This document shows positions 1 to 6,829 of a stretch of DNA of 9,533 nucleotides, one piece after another (position 1 is the stretch's first letter; every line of letters starts with the position of its first letter). A program made the translations under genes and the position numbers. The notes under the pieces are model-generated. The model was given only the letters and a program-made list of their open reading frames with translations. It was not told where the DNA came from and searched no databases. The DNA lies in contig CAMAWS010000087.1 of NCBI GenBank assembly GCA_945861845.1, forward strand, positions 1 to 9,533, written 5' to 3'. This stretch comes from Candidatus Sulfopaludibacter sp. SbA3. Lineage in GTDB: Bacteria; Acidobacteriota; Terriglobia; 20CM-2-55-15.

Positions 1-569
1 TTCGATTCTGGAAGCCACTTCCACGCGAAAACGATATTCAGGAGACACAAAGACGCAGCGATCACGCCAGGGGCTTCCTGTCCCCAATAGGACGCGAACG
101 AACCGATGACCGGGCCAATCATGGTCCCGACATTCGTGCCGGCCGAAAGCCAGCCGAGCGAGCGGGCGCGATCCTCGGGAGGCACCGTGTCCCCAACATA
201 GGCCTGCGTCACTCCGGTCGTGCCGCCGCCGAGGCCCTGGAGGATCCGGGAAACAAAAAGCAGTCCGACTGAGTTTGCAAAACCAAACATGAGGAAGCCG
301 GCTGCGGATCCAATCAGTCCAATAAGAAGCGCTGGACGGCGGCCGTAGCGATCGGAGACCCGGCCCCAGATCGGAGCGGCGATAAGCTGGGCCACAAAGA
401 ACGACGCGAAGATCATCCCGATGGTCGTTGGCGAAGCGTTAAATTTGAGTGCGTAAAAAGGAATCAGCGGAAAGACCATTGCGGACCCCATCAAGTCGAT
501 GCAGGCCACCGCAATGAGGATCGTCAGCCGACGGAATTGATCGCGCTGGCCGGTGGATTGTGTCGTCAT
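1..569 (-). CDS. MFS efflux transporter, DHA1/TetA-Bcr-like (3' part outside window)
   Basis: Encodes the first 189 residues of a Major Facilitator Superfamily inner-membrane transporter, probably a proton-driven exporter of drugs or metabolites. The start is the ATG at 569-567; the frame is open to the window edge. Family hallmarks: hydrophobic helix 1 at about residues 16-40; the loop 2-3 motif A GRVSDRYGRRPA at 69-80; helix 4 with Arg108 followed by the glycine-rich QGLGGG; and in helix 5 a motif-C-like GTNVGTMIGPVIGS at 144-157, typical of drug:H+ antiporters. Roughly half the usual length (about 400 residues) is present. A perfect TATAAT lies 9 bases before the ATG and there is no Shine-Dalgarno, so the mRNA may be nearly leaderless. 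The substrate cannot be told. It is divergent from the glycosylase gene. Confidence 0.9.
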   Translation of the reverse strand, partial: MTTQSTGQRDQFRRLTILIAVACIDLMGSAMVFPLIPFYALKFNASPTTIGMIFASFFVAQLIAAPIWGRVSDRYGRRPALLIGLIGSAAGFLMFGFANSVGLLFVSRILQGLGGGTTGVTQAYVGDTVPPEDRARSLGWLSAGTNVGTMIGPVIGSFASYWGQEAPGVIAASLCLLNIVFAWKWLPES

Positions 570-578
570 AGAGCTTGG

Positions 579-584
579 ATTATA
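579..584 (-). promoter_or_regulatory. Candidate -10 box of the MFS gene
   Basis: Read on the minus strand, bases 584-579 spell TATAAT, a perfect sigma-70 -10 hexamer ending 9 bases before the ATG at 569. Transcription would begin about 2-4 bases before the start codon, giving an almost leaderless mRNA, which fits the absence of a Shine-Dalgarno. No good -35 is seen 16-18 bases upstream, where the sequence runs into the palindromic repeat. Confidence 0.4.
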
Positions 585-605
585 CTCGACGGCCGGAATC
601 GCTTT

Positions 606-685
606 GCACGGAGCTGAAGCCCCGCGCCTACAGGCAGGCATGTAATTGGAATCACACCTGTGGGCGCGGGACTTCAGTCCCGTGC
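606..685. repeat. REP-like imperfect palindrome, 28-base arms
   Basis: Arms 606-633 and 658-685 are inverted copies of each other, matching at 24 of 28 positions, around a 24-base loop. Two of the four differences would form G-U pairs in an RNA copy, so the stem is nearly continuous. The arm cores read CTGAAGCCCCGCGCC and GGCGCGGGACTTCAG. I recognise this style (GGACTGAAGTCCCG...) as a dispersed extragenic palindrome of acidobacterial and similar genomes; that is from memory, not a search. It fills most of the MFS-glycosylase spacer and could fold in RNA from either strand. Confidence 0.7.
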
Positions 686-703
686 AAGGTTCCATAAACT
701 CTC

Positions 704-1318
704 ATGCGTACTCAGACTCAAATTCGTCAGGCGATGCGTCATCTCAGGGCGAGCGATCCCATCATGCGCGAAGTCATCCGGCGGGCCGGGCCCTTCACGC
801 TGAAGCTTCGCCGCAATCGCTTCCAGTCGCTGGTTCACTCGATCCTGTCGCAGCAGATCTCGGGCAGGGCCGCGTTCGCCATTCGGACACGGCTCGAACA
901 GTACATCGCTCCGGGAAAGGTTTCACCAGAACACATTGCGCGGCTCACACTTGGAGAGTTGCGATCGACGGGGATTTCAGGCCCGAAGAGCACCTACCTG
1001 CTCGATCTCGCCAACCGGGTTAGCGCCGGAGAGATACGGCTCGATCGTATGGCGCGGATGCCGGACGAGAAAGTGATCGAGGCATTGATTCCTGTGAAGG
1101 GTATCGGCGTATGGACGGCACAGATGTTCCTGATCTTTTCCCTGGGCCGGCTCGATGTATTCCCCCACGACGATCTCGGGGTGCGGATGGCGATCAGGAA
1201 ACTCTACAATCTCGATGGCCTGCCCGACAAAGAAACCAGCCATCGAATCGCGACCCCGTGGCGACCTTATGCTAGCGTCGCCACGTGGTACTGCTGGCGC
1301 AGCCTGGACCTCGATTAA
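704..1318 (+). CDS. alkA: DNA-3-methyladenine glycosylase II (AlkA-type, HhH-GPD)
   Basis: Base-excision repair enzyme that removes alkylated bases such as 3-methyladenine from DNA. The 204 residues carry the HhH-GPD fold: SQQIS at 49-53 (the conserved SQQ-S stretch), the helix-hairpin-helix [10 protein letters not shown] at 130-139, and [11 protein letters not shown] at 151-161, whose second Asp of the DD pair (Asp157) aligns with the catalytic Asp238 of E. coli AlkA. The C-terminus [17 protein letters not shown] is the usual family ending. It lacks the N-terminal domain of E. coli AlkA (282 residues), as do many short bacterial and yeast-type relatives. The ATG at 704 has only AAGG at 686-689 (14 bases away); an in-frame ATG at 734 is the alternative. 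Its stop shares the bases TTAA (1315-1318) with the stop of the convergent molybdenum hydroxylase gene. Confidence 0.92.
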   Translation: MRTQTQIRQAMRHLRASDPIMREVIRRAGPFTLKLRRNRFQSLVHSILSQQISGRAAFAIRTRLEQYIAPGKVSPEHIARLTLGELRSTGISGPKSTYLLDLANRVSAGEIRLDRMARMPDEKVIEALIPVKGIGVWTAQMFLIFSLGRLDVFPHDDLGVRMAIRKLYNLDGLPDKETSHRIATPWRPYASVATWYCWRSLDLD

Positions 1319-3525
1319 GCCCAGCTAAATCCCATCTTCGATAGTGGCAGGGCGCGGACTCGCCTGCCCGTTGCCGCGGCGATGGCGTTGGTTACAGCCG
1401 GTATGGCTGGCGGCAATGCGGGTTCACCGAGTCCGGTCGGCGGATTGTCCGTCGTCAGGAAGTGCACATCCAGCACGGGCGGCGACTGCGCCATGCGAAC
1501 CGGCTGATACTGATTGAAGTTCTTCTGCACGACGCGGCCTTTATCGATCGTGATTTCCCAGGCCATCATGTGGCTGAGCGCCTCGACGATGCCTCCCTGA
1601 GCCTGGTTGATCGACATGCTGGGGTTGACGATCTGTCTTCCAATATCGCCCACTACCCAGACCTTGCCGACTTTCACCTTGTTACCATCAACGGTTACTT
1701 CCGCGACGTGTGCGAAGTAGCCGCGGTGAGAAAATTGGAAGGCGATGCCCTTGGCCGTTCCCTTGGGCAGCTTCTCGCGATTCGCCCAATCTGCCCTCTG
1801 CGCAACCATCTCCAACACTCCGCGCATACGCTTCGGATCGAAGTTGTCGCCGCCGGCCGCAGCGGAACTCAGCAACTCCAGCCGCAATTGCAGTGGATCT
1901 TTTTCGGCGACCAGGGCCAGTTCATCAAGGAAAGACTGAAACACGAAACTGAACGCGTTGCTGCGCGGCGCACGCATGGCGCCCGTCGGTATGCCGAACG
2001 GCGTGATATTGGTTTGGCCGAAAGAGAAATTCGGAACGAACTTCGCGGGAAACTCGCCGGCCGAAATGTTCCCCGAGTTGGTTGTTGTCTGCGGAGTCTG
2101 GCCTGTGCCGTAACTTACGAAGTGATTCTTCCACGCGACGACCTTGCCGGATGCGTCCAGTCCGGCCTTAAGGAAATGGAATCCGCCGACGCGATAGAAA
2201 TCGTGGGCCATATCGTCTTCGCGGGTCCACAGCAGCTTCACGGGCACGCCAATTTCTTTTGCGATCCACGCGGCTTCGACGACGAAGTCGTTGGTGAGAC
2301 GCCGTCCGAAACCACCGCCCGTCTTCATGAGGTGAAGCGTTACGTCGCTTTGCTGTAATCCAAGCGTTCTCACCACAAGCTGGAGACCTGCAGCCGGAGT
2401 CTGACTCGGCGCCCAGAGTTCGAGCTTGCCATCTTTGAAATGAGCGGTGCAGTTCTGCGGCTCGAGCGGAGCATGCGACAGGAACGGATAGGTATACACC
2501 GACTCCACGACCCTTGCTGCGCCAGCCAATGCCGCATCGGCATTCCCTTCCTCGGCGAGCATGAACCCGGGAGTCTTTGGCGCGATTTCCGTGGCCTGGC
2601 GCGCGAAAGCGTCACTGCTTTGCGTCGCCGTGGCGCCTTCATCCCATCGGACCTGCAGCCTCTGGCGAGCCGTGCGGGCCTGCCACCAGCTATCGGCCAC
2701 GATGGCAACGCCGGGCATCAAACCGTTCAGCTCGGGTCCGCCCTGAACAACGAATGCGTGACGGACGCCCGGCATCTTCTTGATCTCGTCGAGATTCGCG
2801 CTTGCGACCTTTCCGGCGAACACCGGGCACTTCTCAAACACGGCCCAAAGCATGCCGGGCACCGTGAAATCGATACTGAAGATGGGCTTGCCGGTTACGA
2901 TGTTCAAATTGTCGACGCCGGCGATCGGCTTGCCGATGATCTTGTAGTCCTTCGGGTCCTTCAGCTTCACAGCGTTTGGATCGGGCACCGGCAATGTGGC
3001 GGCCCTGGAGGCCAGCGCGCCGTACGCGATCGTTCGATTCGTCGGCCGATGGGTGACGACGCCGGAAGAGGTCGAGAGTTCGGATTCCGGGACGTTCCAG
3101 GTCTGAGCAGCCGCGGTGAGCATCAGTTGCCGTCCAGCGGCACCCACCTTTCTCAATGGATCCCAGTTCGTCGGTATCGCGGTGCTGCCGCCCGCGACCT
3201 GCGGACCGTACTTGGGATTGAAATCGGCCTGCTCGAGTTTTACGTCCTTCCAGTCCACGTCGAGCTCATCGGCAATGATCTGAGGCAACGCATTGCGGAT
3301 GCCCTGGCCGATCTCCGGATTCTTGGCCATTATCGTGACCTTGCCATCCGCTGCAATGCGGATAAAAGCATCAGGCAACAGCGGGGCTGGCGGCGTGGCC
3401 GGCGCCTGGGCGAGGAGCGACTCGGGCTGCACGTAGAGGCTGAGCAGCATGCCGCCTCCACCAAGTGCGGTTACGCGAAGAAAAGAGCGCCGGTCCAATA
3501 GATGGTTCATCTCAGTGTTTTTCAT
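1315..3525 (-). CDS. Molybdenum hydroxylase large subunit (IorB/xanthine dehydrogenase family), Tat-exported
   Basis: Molybdopterin-cytosine-dinucleotide subunit of a two-subunit aldehyde or N-heterocycle oxidoreductase of the isoquinoline 1-oxidoreductase beta-subunit type; 736 residues, normal for the family. A twin-arginine signal, RRSFLRVT at 12-19, precedes a hydrophobic glycine-rich stretch and AQAP near 39-42, so the complex should be periplasmic. Cofactor-site motifs: PEIGQGI at 70-76, GGGFGRR at 403-409, GAMRAPRSN at 515-523, and LGEPALPP at 699-706, whose Glu701 matches the catalytic Glu of the family. The start at 3525 is fixed by AGGG 8 bases upstream and lies 3 bases after the small-subunit stop, so the two are co-transcribed and probably translationally coupled. 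No FAD (CoxM-like) gene is adjacent, as expected for IorAB-type enzymes that donate electrons to cytochromes. The substrate cannot be inferred. Confidence 0.93.
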   Translation of the reverse strand: MKNTEMNHLLDRRSFLRVTALGGGGMLLSLYVQPESLLAQAPATPPAPLLPDAFIRIAADGKVTIMAKNPEIGQGIRNALPQIIADELDVDWKDVKLEQADFNPKYGPQVAGGSTAIPTNWDPLRKVGAAGRQLMLTAAAQTWNVPESELSTSSGVVTHRPTNRTIAYGALASRAATLPVPDPNAVKLKDPKDYKIIGKPIAGVDNLNIVTGKPIFSIDFTVPGMLWAVFEKCPVFAGKVASANLDEIKKMPGVRHAFVVQGGPELNGLMPGVAIVADSWWQARTARQRLQVRWDEGATATQSSDAFARQATEIAPKTPGFMLAEEGNADAALAGAARVVESVYTYPFLSHAPLEPQNCTAHFKDGKLELWAPSQTPAAGLQLVVRTLGLQQSDVTLHLMKTGGGFGRRLTNDFVVEAAWIAKEIGVPVKLLWTREDDMAHDFYRVGGFHFLKAGLDASGKVVAWKNHFVSYGTGQTPQTTTNSGNISAGEFPAKFVPNFSFGQTNITPFGIPTGAMRAPRSNAFSFVFQSFLDELALVAEKDPLQLRLELLSSAAAGGDNFDPKRMRGVLEMVAQRADWANREKLPKGTAKGIAFQFSHRGYFAHVAEVTVDGNKVKVGKVWVVGDIGRQIVNPSMSINQAQGGIVEALSHMMAWEITIDKGRVVQKNFNQYQPVRMAQSPPVLDVHFLTTDNPPTGLGEPALPPAIPAVTNAIAAATGRRVRALPLSKMGFSWA

Positions 3526-3528
3526 GGC

Positions 3529-4026
3529 TTAGTCCCTTCCCGCCGCGGGCCGTGCGGTCGACGCGGCAGATGACGTCATTTCGGCGGCCCTGTGAATCGC
3601 CTCACGGATTCGCGTATAGGTTCCGCAACGGCAAAGATTGCCATTCATCGCGGCATCGATGTCCTTGTCGGTTGGCTTCGAAATCCTGGCGAGCAGGGCG
3701 GCCGCCGCCATAATCTGGCCGGCCTGGCAATAGCCGCACTGCGGCACGTCGATATCCTGCCATGCTCGCTGCAGCGGATGCGATCCGTCGGCAGACAGGC
3801 CCTCGATTGTCATGATGGGCGCGCTCGCAGCATTCGATACGGGCGTTGAACACGAACGTACCGGCCTGCCGCCGAGTTGCACAGTGCATGCGCCACACTG
3901 GCCTATTCCGCATCCAAACTTCGTTCCCTTGATGTTCAGGACGTCGCGGAGAACCCACAGCAGGGGCATGTCCCCCGGTACGTCCACCATCGTCGCTGTC
4001 CCATTTACGGTCAATTTATACGGCAT
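3529..4026 (-). CDS. Molybdenum hydroxylase small subunit, two [2Fe-2S] clusters (IorA/CoxS family)
   Basis: Electron-transfer subunit partnering the molybdopterin subunit directly downstream; 165 residues, typical of the family. The N-terminal ferredoxin-like domain binds one [2Fe-2S] cluster through Cys39, Cys44, Cys47 and Cys59 ([14 protein letters not shown], then SCS). The C-terminal helical domain binds the second through Cys97, Cys100, Cys132 and Cys134 (QCGYCQAGQ and NLCRCGTY). It has no signal peptide of its own, so it would be carried through the Tat system bound to the large subunit, as known for this family. It is the first gene of the minus-strand operon; a G-rich stretch (GGGGGTTG on the minus strand) 4 bases before the ATG is the nearest thing to a ribosome site. 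The last residues ([14 protein letters not shown]) are a low-complexity tail. Confidence 0.95.
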   Translation of the reverse strand: MPYKLTVNGTATMVDVPGDMPLLWVLRDVLNIKGTKFGCGIGQCGACTVQLGGRPVRSCSTPVSNAASAPIMTIEGLSADGSHPLQRAWQDIDVPQCGYCQAGQIMAAAALLARISKPTDKDIDAAMNGNLCRCGTYTRIREAIHRAAEMTSSAASTARPAAGRD

Positions 4027-4092
4027 CGTTCAACCCCCAAATTTCAATTGGGGTGATATGTTGCTACGATTCGGTCGGAAGGAAAAGAAGAA
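4027..4092. promoter_or_regulatory. Divergent spacer with small inverted repeat (candidate operator/promoters)
   Basis: These 66 bases separate the starts of the molybdenum hydroxylase operon (left) and the aldolase-like gene (right) and must hold both control regions. CCCCAA (4035-4040) and TTGGGG (4048-4053) form a 6-base inverted repeat with a 7-base centre, placed where a shared regulator could bind or where it would fold at the start of the small-subunit mRNA. For the rightward gene, TGCTACGAT at 4062-4070 resembles an extended -10 box with no clear -35. AAGGA at 4079-4083 is a good Shine-Dalgarno, 9 bases before the ATG at 4093. Promoter calls here are inference. Confidence 0.35.
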
Positions 4093-5199
4093 ATGAACGT
4101 TCTCGACCTTGCTACCCCTTGCCTGGTCCTCGATCTTGACCGGTTCGAGTCAAATATCGAAAGGATGAGCCGATTTGCAAAGAGCCACTCGGTCTCAATG
4201 CGCCCTCACGCGAAGACCCACAAGTGCGTCGAAGTAGCGCGGCGCCAGATCGCGCTCGGCGCCATCGGCATCAGCGTCGCTACCATCGCAGAAGCCGAGG
4301 TGATGGCTGCGGCCGGACTCCGCGGCCTCCTGCTTACAGCGGAGATGGTAGGCGAACCCAAGGTTTCGCGTCTTATGCGCGTCATGTCGCAGGCGCCCGA
4401 CACCATGGTGGTTGTCGACAATCCCGAAAACGTCCATGAGCTTCAGCGGGCGGCGGCAACGGCGGGCGTTCAACTGACGCTGCTCATCGATCTCGATATC
4501 GGGCAGAACCGGACTGGAATCGAGCCAGGCGAACCGGCGCTGCATCTGGCGGAAGAGATATCGCGGGCGCGCAATCTGTCGCTGAAGGGCATCTGCGCGT
4601 ATGCGGGACACGCGGCGCATGTGGTCGGCTTCGAGGCGCGGAAAGCCGCTTCAATAAAGGCCATGGGCCAGGCGCTGGAAACACGCGACCTGCTTCGACG
4701 CAATGGCCACACAATCGAGATCCTCAGCGGGGGAAGCTCCGGAACCTACAACATCGACCCGGAAATCGACGGCGTGACTGAACTGCAGTCGGGGTCTTAC
4801 GTCTTCATGGATGTGGAATACCGGAAGATCGGCGGGCAAAGCGGATCCGTATACCAGGATTTCGAACCTGCGCTGACGGTACTTTCAACGGTGATCCATC
4901 GATCGCAGAAGAAAACCATCGTCGATGCCGGGCTGAAAGCTTTCGCGACCGATCGCGCGTTTGGGCCCGAACTGTCAGATGTAAGCGGCGTCACCTACAC
5001 GTTCGTCGGCGACGAACACGGATCTTTAAAGCTGGAGAACCCCAGCCGCGAAGTCCGCCTGGGAGATAAGCTCCGATTCATTCCGCCCCACTGCGATCCC
5101 AACGTCAACCTGTACGACCGGATATACTGCGCGCGAGGCGAGAACGTCGAAGGTTTCTGGCCCATCATGCAGCGCGCGACGGGATCGCCGTATTTCTGA
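4093..5199 (+). CDS. D-threonine aldolase/D-serine dehydratase family PLP enzyme
   Basis: Fold-type III (alanine racemase-like) PLP enzyme plus metal site; 368 residues, full length. Members cleave D-threonine/D-3-hydroxy acids to glycine and an aldehyde, or dehydrate D-serine to pyruvate. The PLP Lys is Lys41 in RPHAKTHK (37-44). DIGQNRTG at 135-142 and SGGSSGTYN at 212-220 lie in the barrel, where the latter fits a phosphate-binding loop. The C-terminal metal site is PPHCDPNVNLYD at 331-342: His333 followed two residues later by Asp335. From family knowledge His-x-Asp is the D-threonine aldolase pattern and His-x-Cys that of eukaryotic D-serine dehydratase, so aldolase activity is favoured; neighbouring Cys334 makes this less than certain. 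A good Shine-Dalgarno (AAGGA) supports the start. It is divergent from the molybdenum hydroxylase operon. A second copy of its last 54 codons lies at 7249-7410. Confidence 0.88.
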   Translation: MNVLDLATPCLVLDLDRFESNIERMSRFAKSHSVSMRPHAKTHKCVEVARRQIALGAIGISVATIAEAEVMAAAGLRGLLLTAEMVGEPKVSRLMRVMSQAPDTMVVVDNPENVHELQRAAATAGVQLTLLIDLDIGQNRTGIEPGEPALHLAEEISRARNLSLKGICAYAGHAAHVVGFEARKAASIKAMGQALETRDLLRRNGHTIEILSGGSSGTYNIDPEIDGVTELQSGSYVFMDVEYRKIGGQSGSVYQDFEPALTVLSTVIHRSQKKTIVDAGLKAFATDRAFGPELSDVSGVTYTFVGDEHGSLKLENPSREVRLGDKLRFIPPHCDPNVNLYDRIYCARGENVEGFWPIMQRATGSPYF

Positions 5200-5223
5200 A
5201 ATAACGCGCGGAAATTTCAGAAA
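5193..5223. repeat. Perfect 10-base inverted repeat over the aldolase stop codon
   Basis: TTTCTGAAAT (5193-5202) and ATTTCAGAAA (5214-5223) are exact inverted copies around an 11-base loop. The left arm includes the last codon and the TGA stop of the aldolase gene. It could fold in the mRNA of either strand, but rightward it is followed by an A/G-rich run and not by T, so it is not a standard intrinsic terminator of the aldolase gene. The second copy of this gene end keeps most of the left arm but not the right one. It sits exactly at the left edge of the low-GC island. Confidence 0.55.
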
Positions 5224-5247
5224 AGAGGAAACGGGCGGACAGGCCCG
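5217..5247 (-). terminator. Candidate rho-independent terminator of the island's leftward genes
   Basis: On the minus strand CGGGC (5247-5243), a 6-base loop and GCCCG (5236-5232) form a GC-rich stem, immediately followed by TTTCCTCTTTTCT (5231-5219). It lies about 10 bases beyond the TGA at 5258-5260 that ends the possible small ORF, and is well placed to end transcripts from the protease and membrane-protein genes. The stem is only 5 pairs, so it would be weak. Confidence 0.45.
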
Positions 5248-5257
5248 GGTAGGCATC

Positions 5258-5398
5258 TCAACTCGACGGAAATCGTCGATCCAGAAGACCCTCGTAAATT
5301 CGGTTAAATTCGATCAGCCGATCCCAGCCAAACGGCCTTTTGTTCTCTGTTTTCTGCTTTACCCATGTGACCGTCGCTCCTTGAGGTTGAAAGTAGGT
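5258..5398 (-). pseudogene. Possible broken small ORF after the membrane-protein gene
   Basis: A frame runs from the stop of the upstream 83-residue gene to the TGA at 5260-5258 and reads 46 residues including RPFGWDRLIEFNRIYEGLLD, a charged/aromatic pattern that looks protein-like, but it has no start codon. In another frame an ATG at 5366-5364 has a perfect AAGGAG (5382-5377), 10 bases upstream, yet gives only a 20-residue peptide (MGKAENREQKAVWLGSADRI) ending at 5304. Removing one base from the AAAA run near 5338-5341 would join the two as about 35 residues ending just before the terminator. This suggests a small gene broken by a one-base shift, or a sequencing error. I do not recognise the product, and chance is possible. 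Confidence 0.3.
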
Positions 5399-5650
5399 TC
5401 AGCGGAAGAAGGGCACAACAGCCGCGAAAGCCTGAACCAGCGCTACAGCCAGCATAATAAGAGTTGCTATTTCTATTCGTCCTGCAGAATCCGCCGCCTG
5501 TTTTGATGCTTCGCGGTTTCGGACGGAGGTATGAATATGCAGTAACTGCTCGGCGGTTACTCGGGACGTTGGTGGCACCCCGTCATAAAGGTACTCTATA
5601 AGTTGTGCATCACTCCACTCGGTCATTGGCCGGTCAGTCGCGTACGTCAT
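5399..5650 (-). CDS. Small tail-anchored membrane protein, unknown function
   Basis: Eighty-three residues. Residues 1-58 are soluble and mixed-charge (DRPMTEWSDAQLIEYLYDG, then VTAEQLLHIHTSVRNREASK), and residues 60-81 form one strong transmembrane helix (IEIATLIMLAVALVQAFAAVVPFF) with a lone Arg after it, so the N-terminal part should face the cytoplasm as in a tail-anchored protein. The ATG at 5650-5648 was chosen because AGGAGG ends 9 bases before it, the best ribosome site in the window; the frame is open upstream to 5776, but that extension is not protein-like. It lies 185 bases downstream of the protease gene on the same strand and may be co-expressed. The hydrophobic tail recalls holins or membrane-anchored effectors, but nothing specific supports that. 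I do not recognise the family. Confidence 0.7.
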   Translation of the reverse strand: MTYATDRPMTEWSDAQLIEYLYDGVPPTSRVTAEQLLHIHTSVRNREASKQAADSAGRIEIATLIMLAVALVQAFAAVVPFFR

Positions 5651-5835
5651 CAGCAAAAGCCTCCTCTCTAAAACAAAGCATAAATAGCCAGACAAGTAGC
5701 AAAAGTATCTATGACGGGTGCAATCAGGTAGCCGAAATAACGGGGGGATCACTGTCAACCAGTTCGGTCTCGACATGGCGTCGTCGCCGTATAAAGTGAC
5801 TCAGAGAGTCCGATTCAAGATGCGTTCAACTGAAG

Positions 5836-6807
5836 CTAATCTAGCGCCTTCTTCTTAGCCTCCTCCAATCTCTTTTGCAGATTAGCCTCGTTCAATCTCT
5901 TTTTCAGACGATTTACCAGCACACCAGCCGTATGACCCGACCCGAGGCGCCTCTCGCAGTTGACCGAGAGGAGCTTCCTTCCAGTCTTGCTCACTGCGGC
6001 GAGCGTTAACTGAGATCCGCCGAGTCCGGTAGTTCCGCTTTCGTAGAACACCAGGAAAATGTCAGCCTCCTTTTCATCGCTGACAAGGTTCCATTTCTTC
6101 CACTCGCGCAGCTTTTTGGGAAGATTTTCAAACACTGGACGGTGGCCACTGATATAGCCGACAAAAACATTCTTCGCATCAAGGAGTTCTGCCGGTGGAA
6201 TAGCGGGCTCGATCGACGACAGGATCGAAGAATTCATCGAAGAGACCGAACTGCGCTGCTTGTTCTCAGCCGTAGCAAAGGAAGTCTTCACGTTTTCAGA
6301 AATAAGTGGAATCAGATACTTCACTGGTATGGCGAAGTTTATGTTTTGTCCTTGTGTTAAACCTGCGTAGGGTATCGCGATGACTTCGCCGCGCTGATTC
6401 AGCACCACGCCTCCACTTGCGCCATGCCAGATCGGGCTGGAGATCTGAAAGACCTGATAGCCACTGGCTTGGAGTTCGCTCACTTCCTCGGCCCTTCTAA
6501 CACCACTGACGAGTCCCTCGGTAATAGTGTTCGTCAGACCAGCAGAATGGCCAATGGTCAGAATCCTTTCACCTGGCTTGATTGCGTCGCTGTCTCCAAC
6601 GTCTACCGGACGCAGACCAACAGCCTTAATCTTCAAGACTGCTATATCCCGCCGCTGATCTGAATCAACCAAGCCAACGTCATCAAAAATGTCACCAGAA
6701 TCAAAGCTGATCCTGACAGATTTGGCTCCCTCGACTACGTGCCAATTCGTTGCAATCACCCCGTTCGGTTGAACAACAAATCCGGTTCCCATGCCTAATG
6801 CATCCAC
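5836..6807 (-). CDS. Trypsin/HtrA-like serine protease, no PDZ, with C-terminal accessory domain; N-terminus probably truncated
   Basis: S1-family protease of 323 residues from the GTG at 6807 (an ATG at 6792 is alternative). The catalytic triad is intact: His23 in ATNWHVVEGA, Asp54 in RRDIAVLKI, and Ser131 in HGASGG, where HtrA proteins usually have GNSGG. Residues 1-170 are the protease fold. About 171-205 is a serine-rich linker. About 207-312 (LLDAKNVFVGYISG, then LREWKKWNLVSDEKEADIFLVFYESG) resembles a small module I recall alone or after proteases in acidobacteria, with no name known to me. There is no PDZ domain and no signal peptide. The frame stays open upstream of the GTG, and TEIIWSIIGSNVD there fits the first beta-strand of the fold, so the original start was probably further upstream and was lost at the palindrome at 6842-6859. 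A charged helix ends the protein (NEANLQKRLEEAKKKALD). Confidence 0.85.
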   Translation of the reverse strand: MDALGMGTGFVVQPNGVIATNWHVVEGAKSVRISFDSGDIFDDVGLVDSDQRRDIAVLKIKAVGLRPVDVGDSDAIKPGERILTIGHSAGLTNTITEGLVSGVRRAEEVSELQASGYQVFQISSPIWHGASGGVVLNQRGEVIAIPYAGLTQGQNINFAIPVKYLIPLISENVKTSFATAENKQRSSVSSMNSSILSSIEPAIPPAELLDAKNVFVGYISGHRPVFENLPKKLREWKKWNLVSDEKEADIFLVFYESGTTGLGGSQLTLAAVSKTGRKLLSVNCERRLGSGHTAGVLVNRLKKRLNEANLQKRLEEAKKKALD

Positions 6808-6829
6808 GTTGCTGCCAATAATCGACCAA

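Noticed and set aside
1462..2358. 298-codon open frame on the plus strand
   Set aside because: Antisense to the well-supported molybdopterin subunit gene; long antisense frames are normal in GC-rich genes and the translation has no family-like pattern.
2440..3501. 353-codon open frame on the plus strand
   Set aside because: Same reason: it lies antisense to the N-terminal half of the molybdopterin subunit gene, whose Tat signal and cofactor motifs are clear.
5651..5776. 42-codon N-terminal extension of the small membrane protein
   Set aside because: The ATG at 5650 has an AGGAGG at ideal distance, and the extension is Cys/Arg-rich and not protein-like.
5798..5810. GACTC-AGA-GAGTC hairpin after the protease gene as a terminator
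   Set aside because: The stem is only five pairs with a three-base loop and no T run follows on the minus strand.
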